From contig JACKDN010000021.1 of NCBI GenBank assembly GCA_020633465.1, positions 94,611-158,610 of the forward strand: DNA of 64,000 nucleotides. The letters run 5' to 3'. Below are positions 19,307 to 28,937 of the stretch, one piece after another (the first letter of the stretch is position 1; every line of letters starts with the position of its first letter). Source of the stretch: Myxococcales bacterium. GTDB taxonomy: Bacteria > Myxococcota_A > Bradymonadia > UBA7976 > UBA1532. The notes beneath the pieces are model-generated. The model was not told the DNA's origin and made no database searches. It saw only the letters and a program-made list of their open reading frames with translations. Both the position numbers and the translations under genes were made by a program.

Positions 19307-19762
19307 ATGCGCAGATGGGTGTCGAGGGGCCTGCTCGTGCTCGCGATGGTGGCGCCGGCCGCCGGGTGGGCCGGGCCGGTCGAGGACGCGCGCAGCCTGG
19401 CCGACGAGGGCAAGGAGATCCTCGAGAAGGCCGACAAGGCGCGGGCCAACAAGAAGCCGCTGATGCTGGCGGAGGGCCTGCGCAAGTACGCGCGGGCGTA
19501 TCTTCTCTTGACCAGCCGCAAGCTGGAGAACGACGCGCCGGATCTGCTGCAGTCGATCTCCGACGCGATCAAGGACACCAACGCGCTGCCCGAGGTGGCG
19601 CAGATGCGGCGCGAGCTGCTCGGCAAGGCCATCGAGGCCGCCGAGACCGGCAAGCTGACCGAGGCCTACGATCACCTGGCCAGCCTGCGCGATCTCGATC
19701 CGCGCGAGTGGACGGTCGAGTACGCGCTGACCGTGATCGGCCAGCGGATGGAGGGCGGCTGA
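19307..19762 (+). CDS. Small exported helical (TPR-like) protein
   Basis: 151 residues. Signal peptide MRRWVSRGLLVLAMVAPAAG with likely cleavage near GWAG. The mature protein is almost all helix (VEDARSLADEGKEILEKADK, LRKYARAYLLLTSRKLEN, then LTEAYDHLASLRDLDP), reading like two or three degenerate tetratricopeptide repeats. No family was recognised. It is the first gene of a long co-directional run, and its TGA overlaps the next ATG by one base (TGATG), indicating translational coupling. A TTG at 19301 is a possible alternative start. It is probably a periplasmic protein-interaction module. Confidence 0.72.
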   Translation: MRRWVSRGLLVLAMVAPAAGWAGPVEDARSLADEGKEILEKADKARANKKPLMLAEGLRKYARAYLLLTSRKLENDAPDLLQSISDAIKDTNALPEVAQMRRELLGKAIEAAETGKLTEAYDHLASLRDLDPREWTVEYALTVIGQRMEGG

Positions 19763-20196
19763 TGGCGCTGCGAATGCTGAGGCCGCTGATGCTGGCGGGC
19801 GTGGCCCTGCTGGCGGTGGGCTGCGGCGCCGGGCCGGTGTCGATCGGGGGGCGCGTCGTCGATCACCGCGGGACGCCCATCCAGAAGGCCGAGGTGGTCA
19901 CCGAGCCCGAGACGGACGTGTCGCTGACCAACTCGCGCGGGTTCTTCGTGCTGCGGCAGCGCATCACCGAGATCGGCGAGACGGCGCCGATCCCGCCGGG
20001 CGAGTACACGATCAAGGTGCGCAAGTTCGGCTTCGAGGAGCTGGCCTTCCGCGTGGCGGTCGAGGGTGGGCCGACGCGGGTGGAGGATCTGGTGATGCAG
20101 CCCCGCACGCCGGACATCGGTGAGGCGGCGCCCGAGGTCACCGAGGATCCCGAGCGGGCGCCCGACGAGGCCTCGACCCCGAAGTCCGGCATATGA
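19762..20196 (+). CDS. Lipoprotein with carboxypeptidase-regulatory-like domain
   Basis: 144 residues. Lipobox ALLAVGC at about residues 15-21. The mature part is a single beta-sandwich of the carboxypeptidase-regulatory type: SIGGRVVDHRGTPIQKAEVV, then TNSRGFFVLRQR, PPGEYTIKVRKFGFEEL and a final strand VEDLVMQ. An acidic, proline-containing tail follows. Such domains usually mediate binding in envelope proteins, with no catalysis. It is coupled to the upstream gene by overlapping stop/start and followed 32 bases later by another lipoprotein of similar N-terminal design. Confidence 0.75.
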   Translation: MALRMLRPLMLAGVALLAVGCGAGPVSIGGRVVDHRGTPIQKAEVVTEPETDVSLTNSRGFFVLRQRITEIGETAPIPPGEYTIKVRKFGFEELAFRVAVEGGPTRVEDLVMQPRTPDIGEAAPEVTEDPERAPDEASTPKSGI

Positions 20197-20228
20197 GGTC
20201 GGCGCGACGCCGGCGCTTGGAAAGCCTT

Positions 20229-22002
20229 ATGAAGCGCATGACGATTGGAAGCCTGTCGAGCGCCGCCGCGCTCGCCCTCGTCGTGCTCGGCCTCGCCGGG
20301 TGCGACAAGGAGGAGCCCCCGCCGCCCAAGGCGCAGGAGGTCATCCTCAACGTGCGCACGCTGGATCTGGCCGAGAAGCCGGTGCAGATGGTGCGCTTCT
20401 ACATCAACGGCAAGAAGTTCGGCATCACCGACCAGGACGGGGCCTTCCGCGGCCGCTATCCGGCCAAGGACGGGGACGTGCTGACCTTCAACGTCGAGCC
20501 GCCGCCCGGCTACAGCGTGCCCCCGAACATCGATCAGAGCCGCTGGCAGGTGACGGTCAAGTACCCCGCCGACGGGCGCCCGCTGCAGGTGGACTTCACC
20601 GCGCCGCTGCAGCGCCCGGAGCGCGACTACCTGTTCATGGTGCGCACCGGCACGCCGGCGACGCCCGTGCGGGTGAACGACAAGATCGTCGGCAAGACCA
20701 GCGAGACCGGCGAGGCCCTGCTGCGGGTGAGCGGGGTGCCCGGCACCCGCTTCAGCGCGCGGGCCGGCGACGTGGTGCTGAGCAACGCCACCTTCGCCGA
20801 GGACGACGAGATCTACCTGCTGACGGCGGTGAAGCAGGGGCCGCTCGGCGGCGCCGGCGGCGAGCCCGCCGAGGCCGTGGCCCAGAACGACGCCCCCGAG
20901 GAGCCGCCCGCCGAGGAGCCCCCGGCGCCGAGCTGCCGCCCGCGGCGCCGGCCCTGCGCGCGTCGAGCGCGAGCCGGATCCGCCCGCGCCTGGTCGTCGC
21001 GGCGCGCACGCCCACGCCGCGCGCCGAGCCGGACGATCCCTGGGAGCGCGCGCGGCGGCGCGCGCCTGCCGCGCCGAGCCTGAGCCCGGACGAGCCCCGC
21101 TGGGAGCCCCGCCGCGCGAGCTGGATCCGCCGCCGCGCGCGCCGGATCCGGAGCCGGTGCGGCCGCAGGTGGTCGAGATCGGCGGCGGCGACGACGGGGA
21201 GCTGCTGGTCGACGAGCCGGCCCCCGCGGCGCGCGACGACAGCGTGGCCGAGCTGCTGGACGATCCGACGCCCGCGCCGGTCGCGGCCATCGCGCCCGCG
21301 CCCTCGGCGGCCCGCGCGGCGCCCTCGCCGGGCCTCGACGACGGCATCCTCGACGACGACGGCGCCACGGTGGATCGCGCGGCGATCGATCAGAAGACGA
21401 CCATCGCCGCCGGCGCCGGCGCCAGCCCGGTGACGATGAGCCGCGAGGAGATCTCGACCCGCCTCGACGAGGTGCAGTCGCGCCTGAAGCGCAGCCAGGT
21501 GCTGCAGAAGGCCGACGTCGACTTCCTGGCGCAGATCGACCGCTCGCACCCGGGCTACTACGAGGCGAACCGCCTGCTGGCCGACTTCTACTACCGCCTG
21601 AAGGACTACCGCCGGCAGGCCGAGTCGCTGGAAGAGGCGACGAAGCGCGGCCGCTACAAGCACGATCCGGCCATCCTGCTGTCGCTGGCCAAGGCCTACG
21701 CGCAGCAGAAGCGCTACCGCAAGGCGCTCAGCGCGATGGGGCGGGTCGAGGCGAAGATGCGCCGGCTGCCGGCCGATCAGAAGGCCGACGCCTACCGGTT
21801 CCACGCCGAGATGCTGGAGTTCGAGTTCCTGCGCCAGTACCACGACGATCCCAAGCGGGCGAACATCACGCTCGTCGACAAGGCGATCAGCAAGTGGGAG
21901 CGCTACCGCACCTTCTCGGCGGGCGCCAACGCCGGGGCCGTGGCGACGGCGGACAAGCGCATCGCCAAGCTGAACGAGCTCAAGTCGGGCCTCGAGCTCT
22001 GA
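20229..22002 (+). CDS. Lipoprotein with beta-sandwich head and TPR-like tail, two apparent frameshifts
   Basis: Begins at the ATG giving MKRMTIGSLSSAAALALVVL with lipobox GLAGC. The head (to about nt 20900) has two beta-sandwich-like segments. A Pro/Ala/Arg linker contains two frame changes, one near a C5 run at 20919-20923 and one near a C4 run at 21107-21110, each equal to loss of one base. The tail (21157-22002) is helical and TPR-like: RSHPGYYEANRLLADFYYRL, DPAILLSLAKAYAQQKRYRK. I treat it as one gene of about 590 residues. If the breaks are real, the tail may instead be a separate ORF without a clear start. Function unknown. Confidence 0.65.
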
Positions 22003-22072
22003 GCACAGGACGGCGCGGGGCGGGCGCGCGCTCGTCGGGACGTCGGGTGAACGAGAGGACCGACCAGGGGGC

Positions 22073-23673
22073 GTGTTGATCCGCGATCAGGACAGGCCGA
22101 TCGGGCGGCGGCGCGTGGCGCTGCGGCTGGCGCTCGTCTGCGCCGCGCTGCTGTGCGCGCCCGGCTGCAAGAAGCGACAGGACGCCGGCGGGGCAAAGGG
22201 GGGCGGCGCGGCGGTCGAGCCCTCGGTCGACGTGACCGCCGACAAGGCGGCCGCCCGGGACAGCTGGCTCTTGAAGGTGGCGCGCGATCCCGCGCCGCTG
22301 CTGACGCTGGCCGGCACCAGCGAGGGCTGGCGGCATTACTTCACCGGCAAAGCGAGCGAGGCGCTCGAGGCCTTCGAGGGTGACCTGGCGAAGGGCGAGG
22401 CGGCGCGCATCGGCGCGGCGCGCGCGGCGCTCGAGCTGGCCTTCGCGCACCGGAACGCCGGCCGCCTGATCGTCGCGCTGACGCCCGCCGTGCTCGACGC
22501 CCAGAAGACGCTGCCCGGGGCCGAGGCCGGCGCGGCGCACCGCACCTTCGTGGCGGCGCGCCTGGCGCAGCGGACGGGGAAGACGCCCACGCTCGACGGG
22601 CTGGCCGGATCGCCGCTGGCCGCGCTGGCCCAGGCCGCGGCGACGGGCGCCGCGGGCCCCGAGGCGGCCCTGCTGCGGGTGACGCCGAGGGCGCCGACGC
22701 CTCGCCGCCCGCCGGGGGCACCGACGCCTGGGCGGAGCGGCTGGCGCTGCGGGCGCTGGTGGCCGCGGGGCGGCTGCGCGAGGCGCGGGCGCGGATGGGG
22801 CGGCTCGACGCGCGCGCGGCCGATCTGGTGGTGGGCGAGGGCAGCGCGGCGGTGCGCTTCCGCGATCCCGCCGTGGCCGGGGTCGAGGCCCACGTCTACG
22901 CGGCGGCGGCCCTGGCGGCGCTCGAAGGGGTCTCGGGTTGGGCCGATCTGCTGCGCGCGCAGGCCCAGCTGGTGCTGGGCAAGCCCGCCGAGGCCGCGAA
23001 GACGCTCGAGGCGCTGATCGCCGCGCCGCCGCCCGAGGCGCCGCTGGCGCTGCTGGTGCTGTCGCCGGCGCTCGACGCCGCGGATCTGAAGGCCTGGGCC
23101 ACCGCACTCCGGGCGGCCGCGCTGGCCGAGGCGGGGCAGGCCGAGGCCGCGCAGGCTTTGGCGAAGACCGTCGGCAGCGAGACCGTCGGTCGCCGCGTCT
23201 TCCGCAACTACGCGCTGGCCTTCACCGGCCAGAAGGCCGCCCCGGACGCCTTCCCGGCCGACCGCGGCGTGCTGGGCAAGGCCCTGCTCGACGAGGTCGA
23301 GGCGCTGGGCGAGGCGGCGAAGGGCAAGCAGGACCTCGCCAGCCTGTCGCTGGTCGAGCGCTATCTCGACGCGCTGCAGCGCCTCGACGCGCAGGCCCAG
23401 CAACGGGGCGGGGATCCGACGCTCGCGGTCAAGGCGCGCGAGGCCGCCGAGGACAAGGCGCACGCCGCCGAGGTGTCCGACCGGAACTCGATCTCCTCGC
23501 TCACGGCGACCGCCTATGACAATGTGGCCATCGGGCGCCCTCGCGTGGCGCTGAAGTACCTCAGCCGACTCGAGCCGGTGCTGCCGACGGTCGGCGCGCC
23601 AGCCGAGATGCTGCGGGATCTGCTCAGCCTGCGGGCGATGGAGCAGGGCGGCGGCGCGACGGCCGGCCAGTGA
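22073..23673 (+). CDS. Alanine-rich TPR-like lipoprotein, one apparent frameshift
   Basis: Starts at GTG 22073 or TTG 22076, with AGGGGG just upstream. Lipobox ALLCAPGC near residue 30. The rest is a long Ala/Leu/Glu helical solenoid (ASEALEAFEGDLAKGEAARI, LLRAQAQLVLGKPAEAAKTL, ARGVLGKALLDEVEALG-type repeats), about 530 residues. At the GGG run 22677-22679, LLR is followed in the next frame by GDAEGADASPPAGG, exactly as if one G were missing. Predicted periplasmic scaffold. It is 28 bases from the solute-binding protein gene and probably on its transcript. Confidence 0.68.
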
Positions 23674-23701
23674 ACGACTCTTCAAGGAGCCCGAAGCAGC
23701 G

Positions 23702-25240
23702 ATGATGAACCGTCTGATGTGCTGCCTGCTCGCCTCCGTGGCCGTGCTCACGGCTGCGTCCGCCGCGTCGGCGCAGACCTTCCGCTATCCGGAGGACACC
23801 CGCCCGACGTCGCTTCTTCCCTTCTTCGCCGAGGACATGAGCGCGGTGCGGATGGTGGAGCTGATCTTCGACTCGCTGGTCGTCATCAACAAGCGGGGCG
23901 ACGTCGAGGGCGAGCTGGCCACGTCCTGGGAGGTGGACGCCGACAAGATGGGCATCCGCTTCGTGCTGCGCGAGAACGTGAAGTGGCACGACGGCCAGCC
24001 CTTCAGCGCCAAGGACGTGGTGTTCACGATCCAGGCGGCCCAGGATCGAAAGACCATCTTCAACGCGAAGAGCAAGTACGCCTTCATCCGGCAGGTGAGC
24101 GCCGAGGGCGACTACGCGGTGCACTTCGCCTTCGACCGCCCCATCAACGAGCCCGAGCGGCGGTTCCTGTTCAAGATCATCCCGCAGCACAGCTTCGACG
24201 GCACGGCGATCAAGCGGACCGACAAGTTCAACCGCAGCCCGATCGGCACCGGCCCGTACCGCGTGCGCAAGTACTCCCTGCGCAGCGTCGAGCTCGAGGC
24301 CAACCCGGACTACTGGAACGTCGCGAAGATCCCCACCGTGATGATGCAGCACACGCCGGACAAGTCGGCGCAGGTGAACCTGCTGCAGTACTCGGGCGGC
24401 AAGGCCGGCGTGCAGGCGGTGATCTTCCTGCCGCCCAAGAACATCCCGCTGTTCGAGAACAGCGACTCGGTGATCCTCGAGCCCTACCACACGGTGTCGT
24501 GGTGGTACATGGCGTACAACCACAAGAACAGCGCCCTGAAGGATCCGGTGGTGCGCGAGGCGATCGCGCTGGCGATCAACCGCGAGGAGCTGCTCGAGGC
24601 GCACCTGGGCCGCGGTGACATCCTCAGCGGGCCCTTCACCGAGTCGAGCCCCTTCTACAACTTCCAGGTGGAGCCGCGCAGCCAGGACATCGAGCGCGCC
24701 AAGCAGATCCTCGCCGACGCGGGCTACAAGATGCGCGGCAGCAGCCTGCGCAAGGGCCGCGTGAAGCTCGACTTCAAGTTCGTCATGGACAAGGAGCTGG
24801 CGAGCAACCAGGCCCTGTTCCTGGGCATTCAGGCCCAGCTGAAGAAGGTGGGCATCGTCGTCCGCCCCCAGTACGTCGACCACGCGCGCTACCGCGAGCA
24901 GGTGTTCAGCAGCCAGAAGTTCGACCTGACCCTCAACGTGTGGTCGTTCGAAGAGGTCGAGGACGTCTACCCGCTGTTCCACAGCGAGGGCGTCATCAAC
25001 TTCATCGGCTACAGCAACCCCGAGGTGGACACGCTGCTGGCGACGGCCAAGGCGACGCGCGACTACAAGAAGTACAAGGAGTACATGAAGCAGCTCCACG
25101 CGACCCTGAACAAGGATCTGCCCTACTTCTTCCTCTGGTCGCTGGACGTGTACTCGGGCATCAGCAAGCGGGTGAAGAACGTCTTCATCCAGCCCTACTA
25201 CTACTTCACCTCGTTCCACGCGTGGGAGATGGCCCCTTGA
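23702..25240 (+). CDS. ABC transporter solute-binding protein (peptide/nickel family 5)
   Basis: 512 residues. Signal peptide MMNRLMCCLLASVAVLTAAS ending ASAQ. Typical SBP_bac_5 architecture: FRYPEDTRPTSLLPFFAEDM at the start, the family pattern LATSWEVDADKMGIRFVLRE with VKWHDGQPFSAKDVVFTIQA, then TGPYRVRKYS and NPDYWNV. This class feeds oligopeptide, dipeptide or nickel importers in the periplasm. Ligand not predictable. AAGGAG lies 11 bases upstream. The stop overlaps the TTG start of the permease gene by 4 bases. Confidence 0.95.
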   Translation: MMNRLMCCLLASVAVLTAASAASAQTFRYPEDTRPTSLLPFFAEDMSAVRMVELIFDSLVVINKRGDVEGELATSWEVDADKMGIRFVLRENVKWHDGQPFSAKDVVFTIQAAQDRKTIFNAKSKYAFIRQVSAEGDYAVHFAFDRPINEPERRFLFKIIPQHSFDGTAIKRTDKFNRSPIGTGPYRVRKYSLRSVELEANPDYWNVAKIPTVMMQHTPDKSAQVNLLQYSGGKAGVQAVIFLPPKNIPLFENSDSVILEPYHTVSWWYMAYNHKNSALKDPVVREAIALAINREELLEAHLGRGDILSGPFTESSPFYNFQVEPRSQDIERAKQILADAGYKMRGSSLRKGRVKLDFKFVMDKELASNQALFLGIQAQLKKVGIVVRPQYVDHARYREQVFSSQKFDLTLNVWSFEEVEDVYPLFHSEGVINFIGYSNPEVDTLLATAKATRDYKKYKEYMKQLHATLNKDLPYFFLWSLDVYSGISKRVKNVFIQPYYYFTSFHAWEMAP

Positions 25241-26214
25241 CGCGAGCGTCGCTTCTGCTGATCGCCGCGTTGCGGCGCACAGCGGGCGGCCTTCTTCTCC
25301 TGGTCGGGGCCAGCTTCGTCATCTACATCACGATCCGGTCGGCCCCCGGTGATGCCATCGACGCGATCAGCCCGATGGGCACGCCGCCGGAGGTGAAGGC
25401 CAAGCTGATGGCCGAGTTCGGCCTCGACCGCGATCCGCTCACCGGGTACGTCGCCTGGCTGTCGCGGTCGGCGGTGGGCGACTTCGGCGAGTCGCTGGTG
25501 TTCGCGCCGGGCGCGACCGTCATGGACGTCGGGCTGCCGGCGTTCGAGCGCACCCTGGCGCTGGCCGGCCTTGCGCTGGCCGCCTGCCTGGTGCTGGCCT
25601 TGCTGGGCGCTTTGCTCTTGGGGCGGCCTCACCCGCGACAACAGCTCGTCACCGGGCCGCTGTACTTCGTGACGGCGGCCCCGTCCTTCGTGGTGGCGGT
25701 GCTGTTCGCCCAGGGCATGAACTGGTTCGTGCACACCTATGTCGAGCAGGGCGGCTACGAGACGCCGCCCTGGTACCCCATCCCCATCTACAGCGAGTCG
25801 TGGATGCCCTACCTGTTCGCCGGCATCGTGCTGGTGGCGGGCGACGGGCTGTTCACCGACTTCCTCAACGCGGTGCGGGCCGAGCTGCAGGGGCTGCGCA
25901 ACGCGCAGTTCATCGCGGCGGTCCGGGCGAAGGGCGCCCGGACGGTGAGCCACATCGCGCGCAACATGGTGGTGCCGCTGGTGTCGGGCTACGCGGCGCG
26001 GCTGCCGATCGTGCTGGGTGGGGTGGTGATCGTCGAGTACATCTTCACGCTCGACGGCGCGGGCTATCTGCTGCTCGAGGCGGCGCGCGAGCGCGACTTC
26101 CCCATCGTGGTCGGGCTGAGCGTGCTGTTCACCGCGACGATCATCGTGGTGAACCTGCTGGCGGACATCGTCCGGGCGCTGGTCGATCCGCGCGAGGTGG
26201 CCCGTGGAGGCTAA
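25237..26214 (+). CDS. ABC importer permease, DppB/OppB type
   Basis: 325 residues from a TTG start overlapping the binding-protein stop; GGGAGATGG is upstream. N-terminal helix LLLLVGASFVIYITIRSAPG is the DppB signature, followed by periplasmic AEFGLDRDPLTGYVAWLSR. The EAA coupling loop (FIAAVRAKGARTVSHIARNM) contacts the ATPases. Six membrane segments are expected. A periplasmic loop near YETPPWYPIPIYSESWMP is longer than usual. It pairs with the next gene to form the channel. Confidence 0.93.
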   Translation: MTRASLLLIAALRRTAGGLLLLVGASFVIYITIRSAPGDAIDAISPMGTPPEVKAKLMAEFGLDRDPLTGYVAWLSRSAVGDFGESLVFAPGATVMDVGLPAFERTLALAGLALAACLVLALLGALLLGRPHPRQQLVTGPLYFVTAAPSFVVAVLFAQGMNWFVHTYVEQGGYETPPWYPIPIYSESWMPYLFAGIVLVAGDGLFTDFLNAVRAELQGLRNAQFIAAVRAKGARTVSHIARNMVVPLVSGYAARLPIVLGGVVIVEYIFTLDGAGYLLLEAARERDFPIVVGLSVLFTATIIVVNLLADIVRALVDPREVARGG

Positions 26215-27025
26215 GGCCGAGCGCCTCGGCCTGTGGTCGAGCGGCGCGGTGGTGGCCGTCGTGCTGCTGCTCGGCGTCGTGGCGCCCTTCGTCGCCTACG
26301 ATCCCGCGAGCGCCGTCGATTACGACCAGCAGCTGGTGGGGCCCAGCGCGGCCCATTGGTTCGGCACCGACGGGCAGGGGCGCGACGTCGCCATCCGGCT
26401 GCTGAAGGGCATCGAGGCCTTCTTCCTGCCCGGGCTGCTGGCGGGGCTGGCGGCGACGACGCTGGGCGCGCTGGCCGGCGCCATCGCGGGCTACGCCGAG
26501 GGCTGGGTGCGCAGCGCGGTGCTGGGCTTGATGCAGCTGATCGATACGCTGCCGCGCCTGGTGTTCATCATCCTGGTCTGCACCATCCTGAACCCGTCGA
26601 TCAGCCTGATCGCCGGCGTGGCCGCGGTGCTCTTCGTGCCCAACATCGCGACGGTGGTGCGGCGCAAGGTCGAGGCCCTGGCCAGCGAGGACTACATCCT
26701 GGCGCACATCGCGCACGGCTTCCGGCCCACGCGCATCCTGCTGTACCACATCATCTGGCTGCAGTGCCGACCCCTGCTCATCCGCCAGGCCACCTACGTG
26801 TTCGGCTACGTGCTGTTCGTCGAGACGGCGCTGTCGTACCTGGGCGACTACGGCGTGCAGGAGCCCACGCCCTCGTGGGGCAACATGGTGGCGCAGACCC
26901 GCGAGCTGGCCGGCGCCGCGCCCTGGCCCTGGCTGTTCCCGGCGCTGGCCATCGTCATCACCATCTCGGGCTTCCTGGCCTTCGGCAACCTGCTGGCCCG
27001 GCGCGAGGAGGAGGCCCTGCGATGA
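26204..27025 (+). CDS. ABC importer permease, DppC/OppC type
   Basis: 273 residues, GTG start inside the previous gene's end (11-base overlap). Pattern of DppC proteins: short cytoplasmic N-terminus, first helix AVVAVVLLLGVVAPFV, then the periplasmic signature HWFGTDGQGRDVAIRLLKG, EAA-type loop YILAHIAHGFRPTRILLYHI, and FLAFGNLLARREEEA at the C-terminus. Forms the heterodimeric channel with the upstream permease. ATGA-coupled to the ATPase gene. Confidence 0.93.
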   Translation: MEAKAERLGLWSSGAVVAVVLLLGVVAPFVAYDPASAVDYDQQLVGPSAAHWFGTDGQGRDVAIRLLKGIEAFFLPGLLAGLAATTLGALAGAIAGYAEGWVRSAVLGLMQLIDTLPRLVFIILVCTILNPSISLIAGVAAVLFVPNIATVVRRKVEALASEDYILAHIAHGFRPTRILLYHIIWLQCRPLLIRQATYVFGYVLFVETALSYLGDYGVQEPTPSWGNMVAQTRELAGAAPWPWLFPALAIVITISGFLAFGNLLARREEEALR

Positions 27026-27921
27026 GCGCGCCCCTCCTGGCGGTGGACGATCTGGTCATCGAGTTCGACACGCAGGCCGGGCGGCGGCGCGTGGTGGACG
27101 GCGTCTCGTTCGGCGTCGCCGAGGGCGAGGTGCTGGGCATCCTGGGCGAGTCGGGCAGCGGCAAGACGATGAGCACGTTGGCCGTCCTGGGCCTGGTCGC
27201 CGGCAACCCGGGCGTGATGGGCGGCTCGATCAAGGTGTTCGACGACGGCCAGCCGCGCGAGCTGCTCGAGGGCCTCGGGCGCGTGATCAAGCGGCGGGGG
27301 GACAAGCCCGCGCGCAAGAACGATCGGCGCTGGCAGCGCCTGGTGTTCCGCCGCATGAAGCCGCTGTGGGGTCGGGTGATGACCGCGGTGTTCCAGAACC
27401 CGCGGCACTCGCTCGATCCGCTGATGACGGTGGGCGCGCAGGTCGAAGAGTCGGTGCGGTTGGCCGAGCCGGCGCTGTCGAAGGCCGAGGTCGGCGCGCG
27501 GGCGGTCGACTGGCTGGCGCGGGTGCAGATGACCGATCCCTCCCGCGTGCACGGCAGCTACGCCCACGAGCTGTCGGGTGGCATGTGCCAGCGAGCCATG
27601 ATCGCCGTCGCGTTGGCGCGGCGGCCCCGGCTGCTGATCGCCGACGAGCCGACGACCGGGCTCGACACCACCGTGCGGGCGGAGATCGTCGCGCTGTTCA
27701 AGGAGCTGCTGGCCGACCGCGGCCGCTCGATGTTGTACATCTCGCACGACATCCGCGAGGTGCTGTACCTGGCCGACCGCGTGATCGTGATGCGGCACGG
27801 CCGCATCGTCGAGGAGGCCACCGCCGCCGATCTGAAGGCCGGCGTCGGCCGCCGCGATCCCTACACGGCGTCGCTGCTCGCGGCGGCCGAGCTGCCGGTC
27901 GGGCAGCAGGGGGCGGCGTGA
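27022..27921 (+). CDS. ABC importer ATP-binding protein, DppD/OppD type
   Basis: 299 residues, ATG overlapping the permease stop. Walker A GESGSGKTM, Q-loop VFQNPRHSLDP, signature LSGGMCQRAMIAVALA, Walker B LLIADEPTTGLD, H-loop ISHD. Between Walker A and the Q-loop there is a basic insertion (about residues 75-110, IKRRGDKPARKNDRRWQRLV) longer than in DppD; its role is unknown. The Cys-rich C-terminal oligopeptide/dipeptide tail often present in DppD is absent here and found in the next gene instead. Confidence 0.93.
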   Translation: MSAPLLAVDDLVIEFDTQAGRRRVVDGVSFGVAEGEVLGILGESGSGKTMSTLAVLGLVAGNPGVMGGSIKVFDDGQPRELLEGLGRVIKRRGDKPARKNDRRWQRLVFRRMKPLWGRVMTAVFQNPRHSLDPLMTVGAQVEESVRLAEPALSKAEVGARAVDWLARVQMTDPSRVHGSYAHELSGGMCQRAMIAVALARRPRLLIADEPTTGLDTTVRAEIVALFKELLADRGRSMLYISHDIREVLYLADRVIVMRHGRIVEEATAADLKAGVGRRDPYTASLLAAAELPVGQQGAA

Positions 27922-28937
27922 GCGAGCCCACCCCGCTGTTGACCGGGCGCGGCCTGGTGAAGCGCTTCCGCACCCGCAGCCTGCTGCGCGGCACCAAGGA
28001 GACGCGGGCGCTCGACGGCGTGGACATCGACGTCTTCCCCGGCGAGGTGGTGGCGCTGATCGGCGAGTCGGGGTCGGGCAAGACGACGCTGGGCAAGGTG
28101 CTGATGCGCCTGACGCCCATCGACGCCGGCGAGGTGAAGCTGCTCGGGCGCGATCTGTTCTCGCTGGGCCGGCAGGCGCTGCGCGAGGCCCGCCGCGACT
28201 TCCAGATGGTGTTCCAGAACCAGACCGCCAACCTGCACCCCAAGATGACCGTGCGGCAGATGGTGGACGAGTCGCTGCGCCTGCACCGGCCCGATCTGGA
28301 CGCCGCGGGGCGCGCCGCGCGCATCGACCAGCTGCTGGGCCGCGTGGGCCTCGCGCCGCGGGCCGATCAGCGCCCGGCCAGCCTCTCGGGGGGCGAGCGG
28401 CGCCGCGCCGGCCTGGCGCGCATCCTCGCCACGAAGCCGCGCCTGATCGTGGCCGACGAGCCCACGAGCGGCCTCGACGCCGCGATCAAGCTGCAGACCA
28501 TCGAGCTGCTGCGCGAGCTGAAGGAGGAGGCGATGACCTACCTCCTCATCAGCCACGACCTGGGCCTGGTGCGGCGCATCGCCGACCGGGTGCTGGTGAT
28601 GCTGCACGGCCGCATCATCGAGCAGGTGCCCGCCGACCTGCTGGGCAAGACCGAGTTCCACCATCCCTATACCCACCGCCTGATGCGCGCGGCGGACCTG
28701 GACGACGAGCGGCGCGCGCCCCCGCGCGAGCGCCGCGACGACGGCCGGGGCGGCGACGCCGAGGCGGCCCCCGAAGACCTTCACGCCGGCTGCGTCCACG
28801 TGGCCGATTGCCAGCTGGCCGCGCGTTTGGGCATTCTGCCGCGGTGCACGCGCGAGCGACCGACGCCGGTGGAGGTCGGTCGGGGCCATTGGGTAGCTTG
28901 TTTCGGGGCCGAGTCGCCCTTGGAGGACGCCAGATGA
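27918..28937 (+). CDS. ABC importer ATP-binding protein, DppF/OppF type
   Basis: 339 residues, GTG start overlapping the previous stop. Walker A GESGSGKTTLGKVL, Q-loop VFQNQTANLHPKMTV, signature LSGGERRRAGLARIL, Walker B LIVADEPTSGLD, H-loop LLISHD. After the nucleotide-binding domain comes the oligopeptide-transporter C-terminal region with a charged linker and HAGCVHVADCQLA...HWVACFG. The cysteines there resemble the iron-sulfur or metal-binding cysteines of this family's tails. Completes a full five-gene importer. Overlaps the next ATG (ATGA). Confidence 0.93.
   Translation: MSEPTPLLTGRGLVKRFRTRSLLRGTKETRALDGVDIDVFPGEVVALIGESGSGKTTLGKVLMRLTPIDAGEVKLLGRDLFSLGRQALREARRDFQMVFQNQTANLHPKMTVRQMVDESLRLHRPDLDAAGRAARIDQLLGRVGLAPRADQRPASLSGGERRRAGLARILATKPRLIVADEPTSGLDAAIKLQTIELLRELKEEAMTYLLISHDLGLVRRIADRVLVMLHGRIIEQVPADLLGKTEFHHPYTHRLMRAADLDDERRAPPRERRDDGRGGDAEAAPEDLHAGCVHVADCQLAARLGILPRCTRERPTPVEVGRGHWVACFGAESPLEDAR

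Noticed and set aside
25237..28937. Naming the importer dppBCDF or oppBCDF
   Set aside because: Family membership is clear but ligand specificity cannot be read from sequence; the binding protein class also serves nickel and other substrates.
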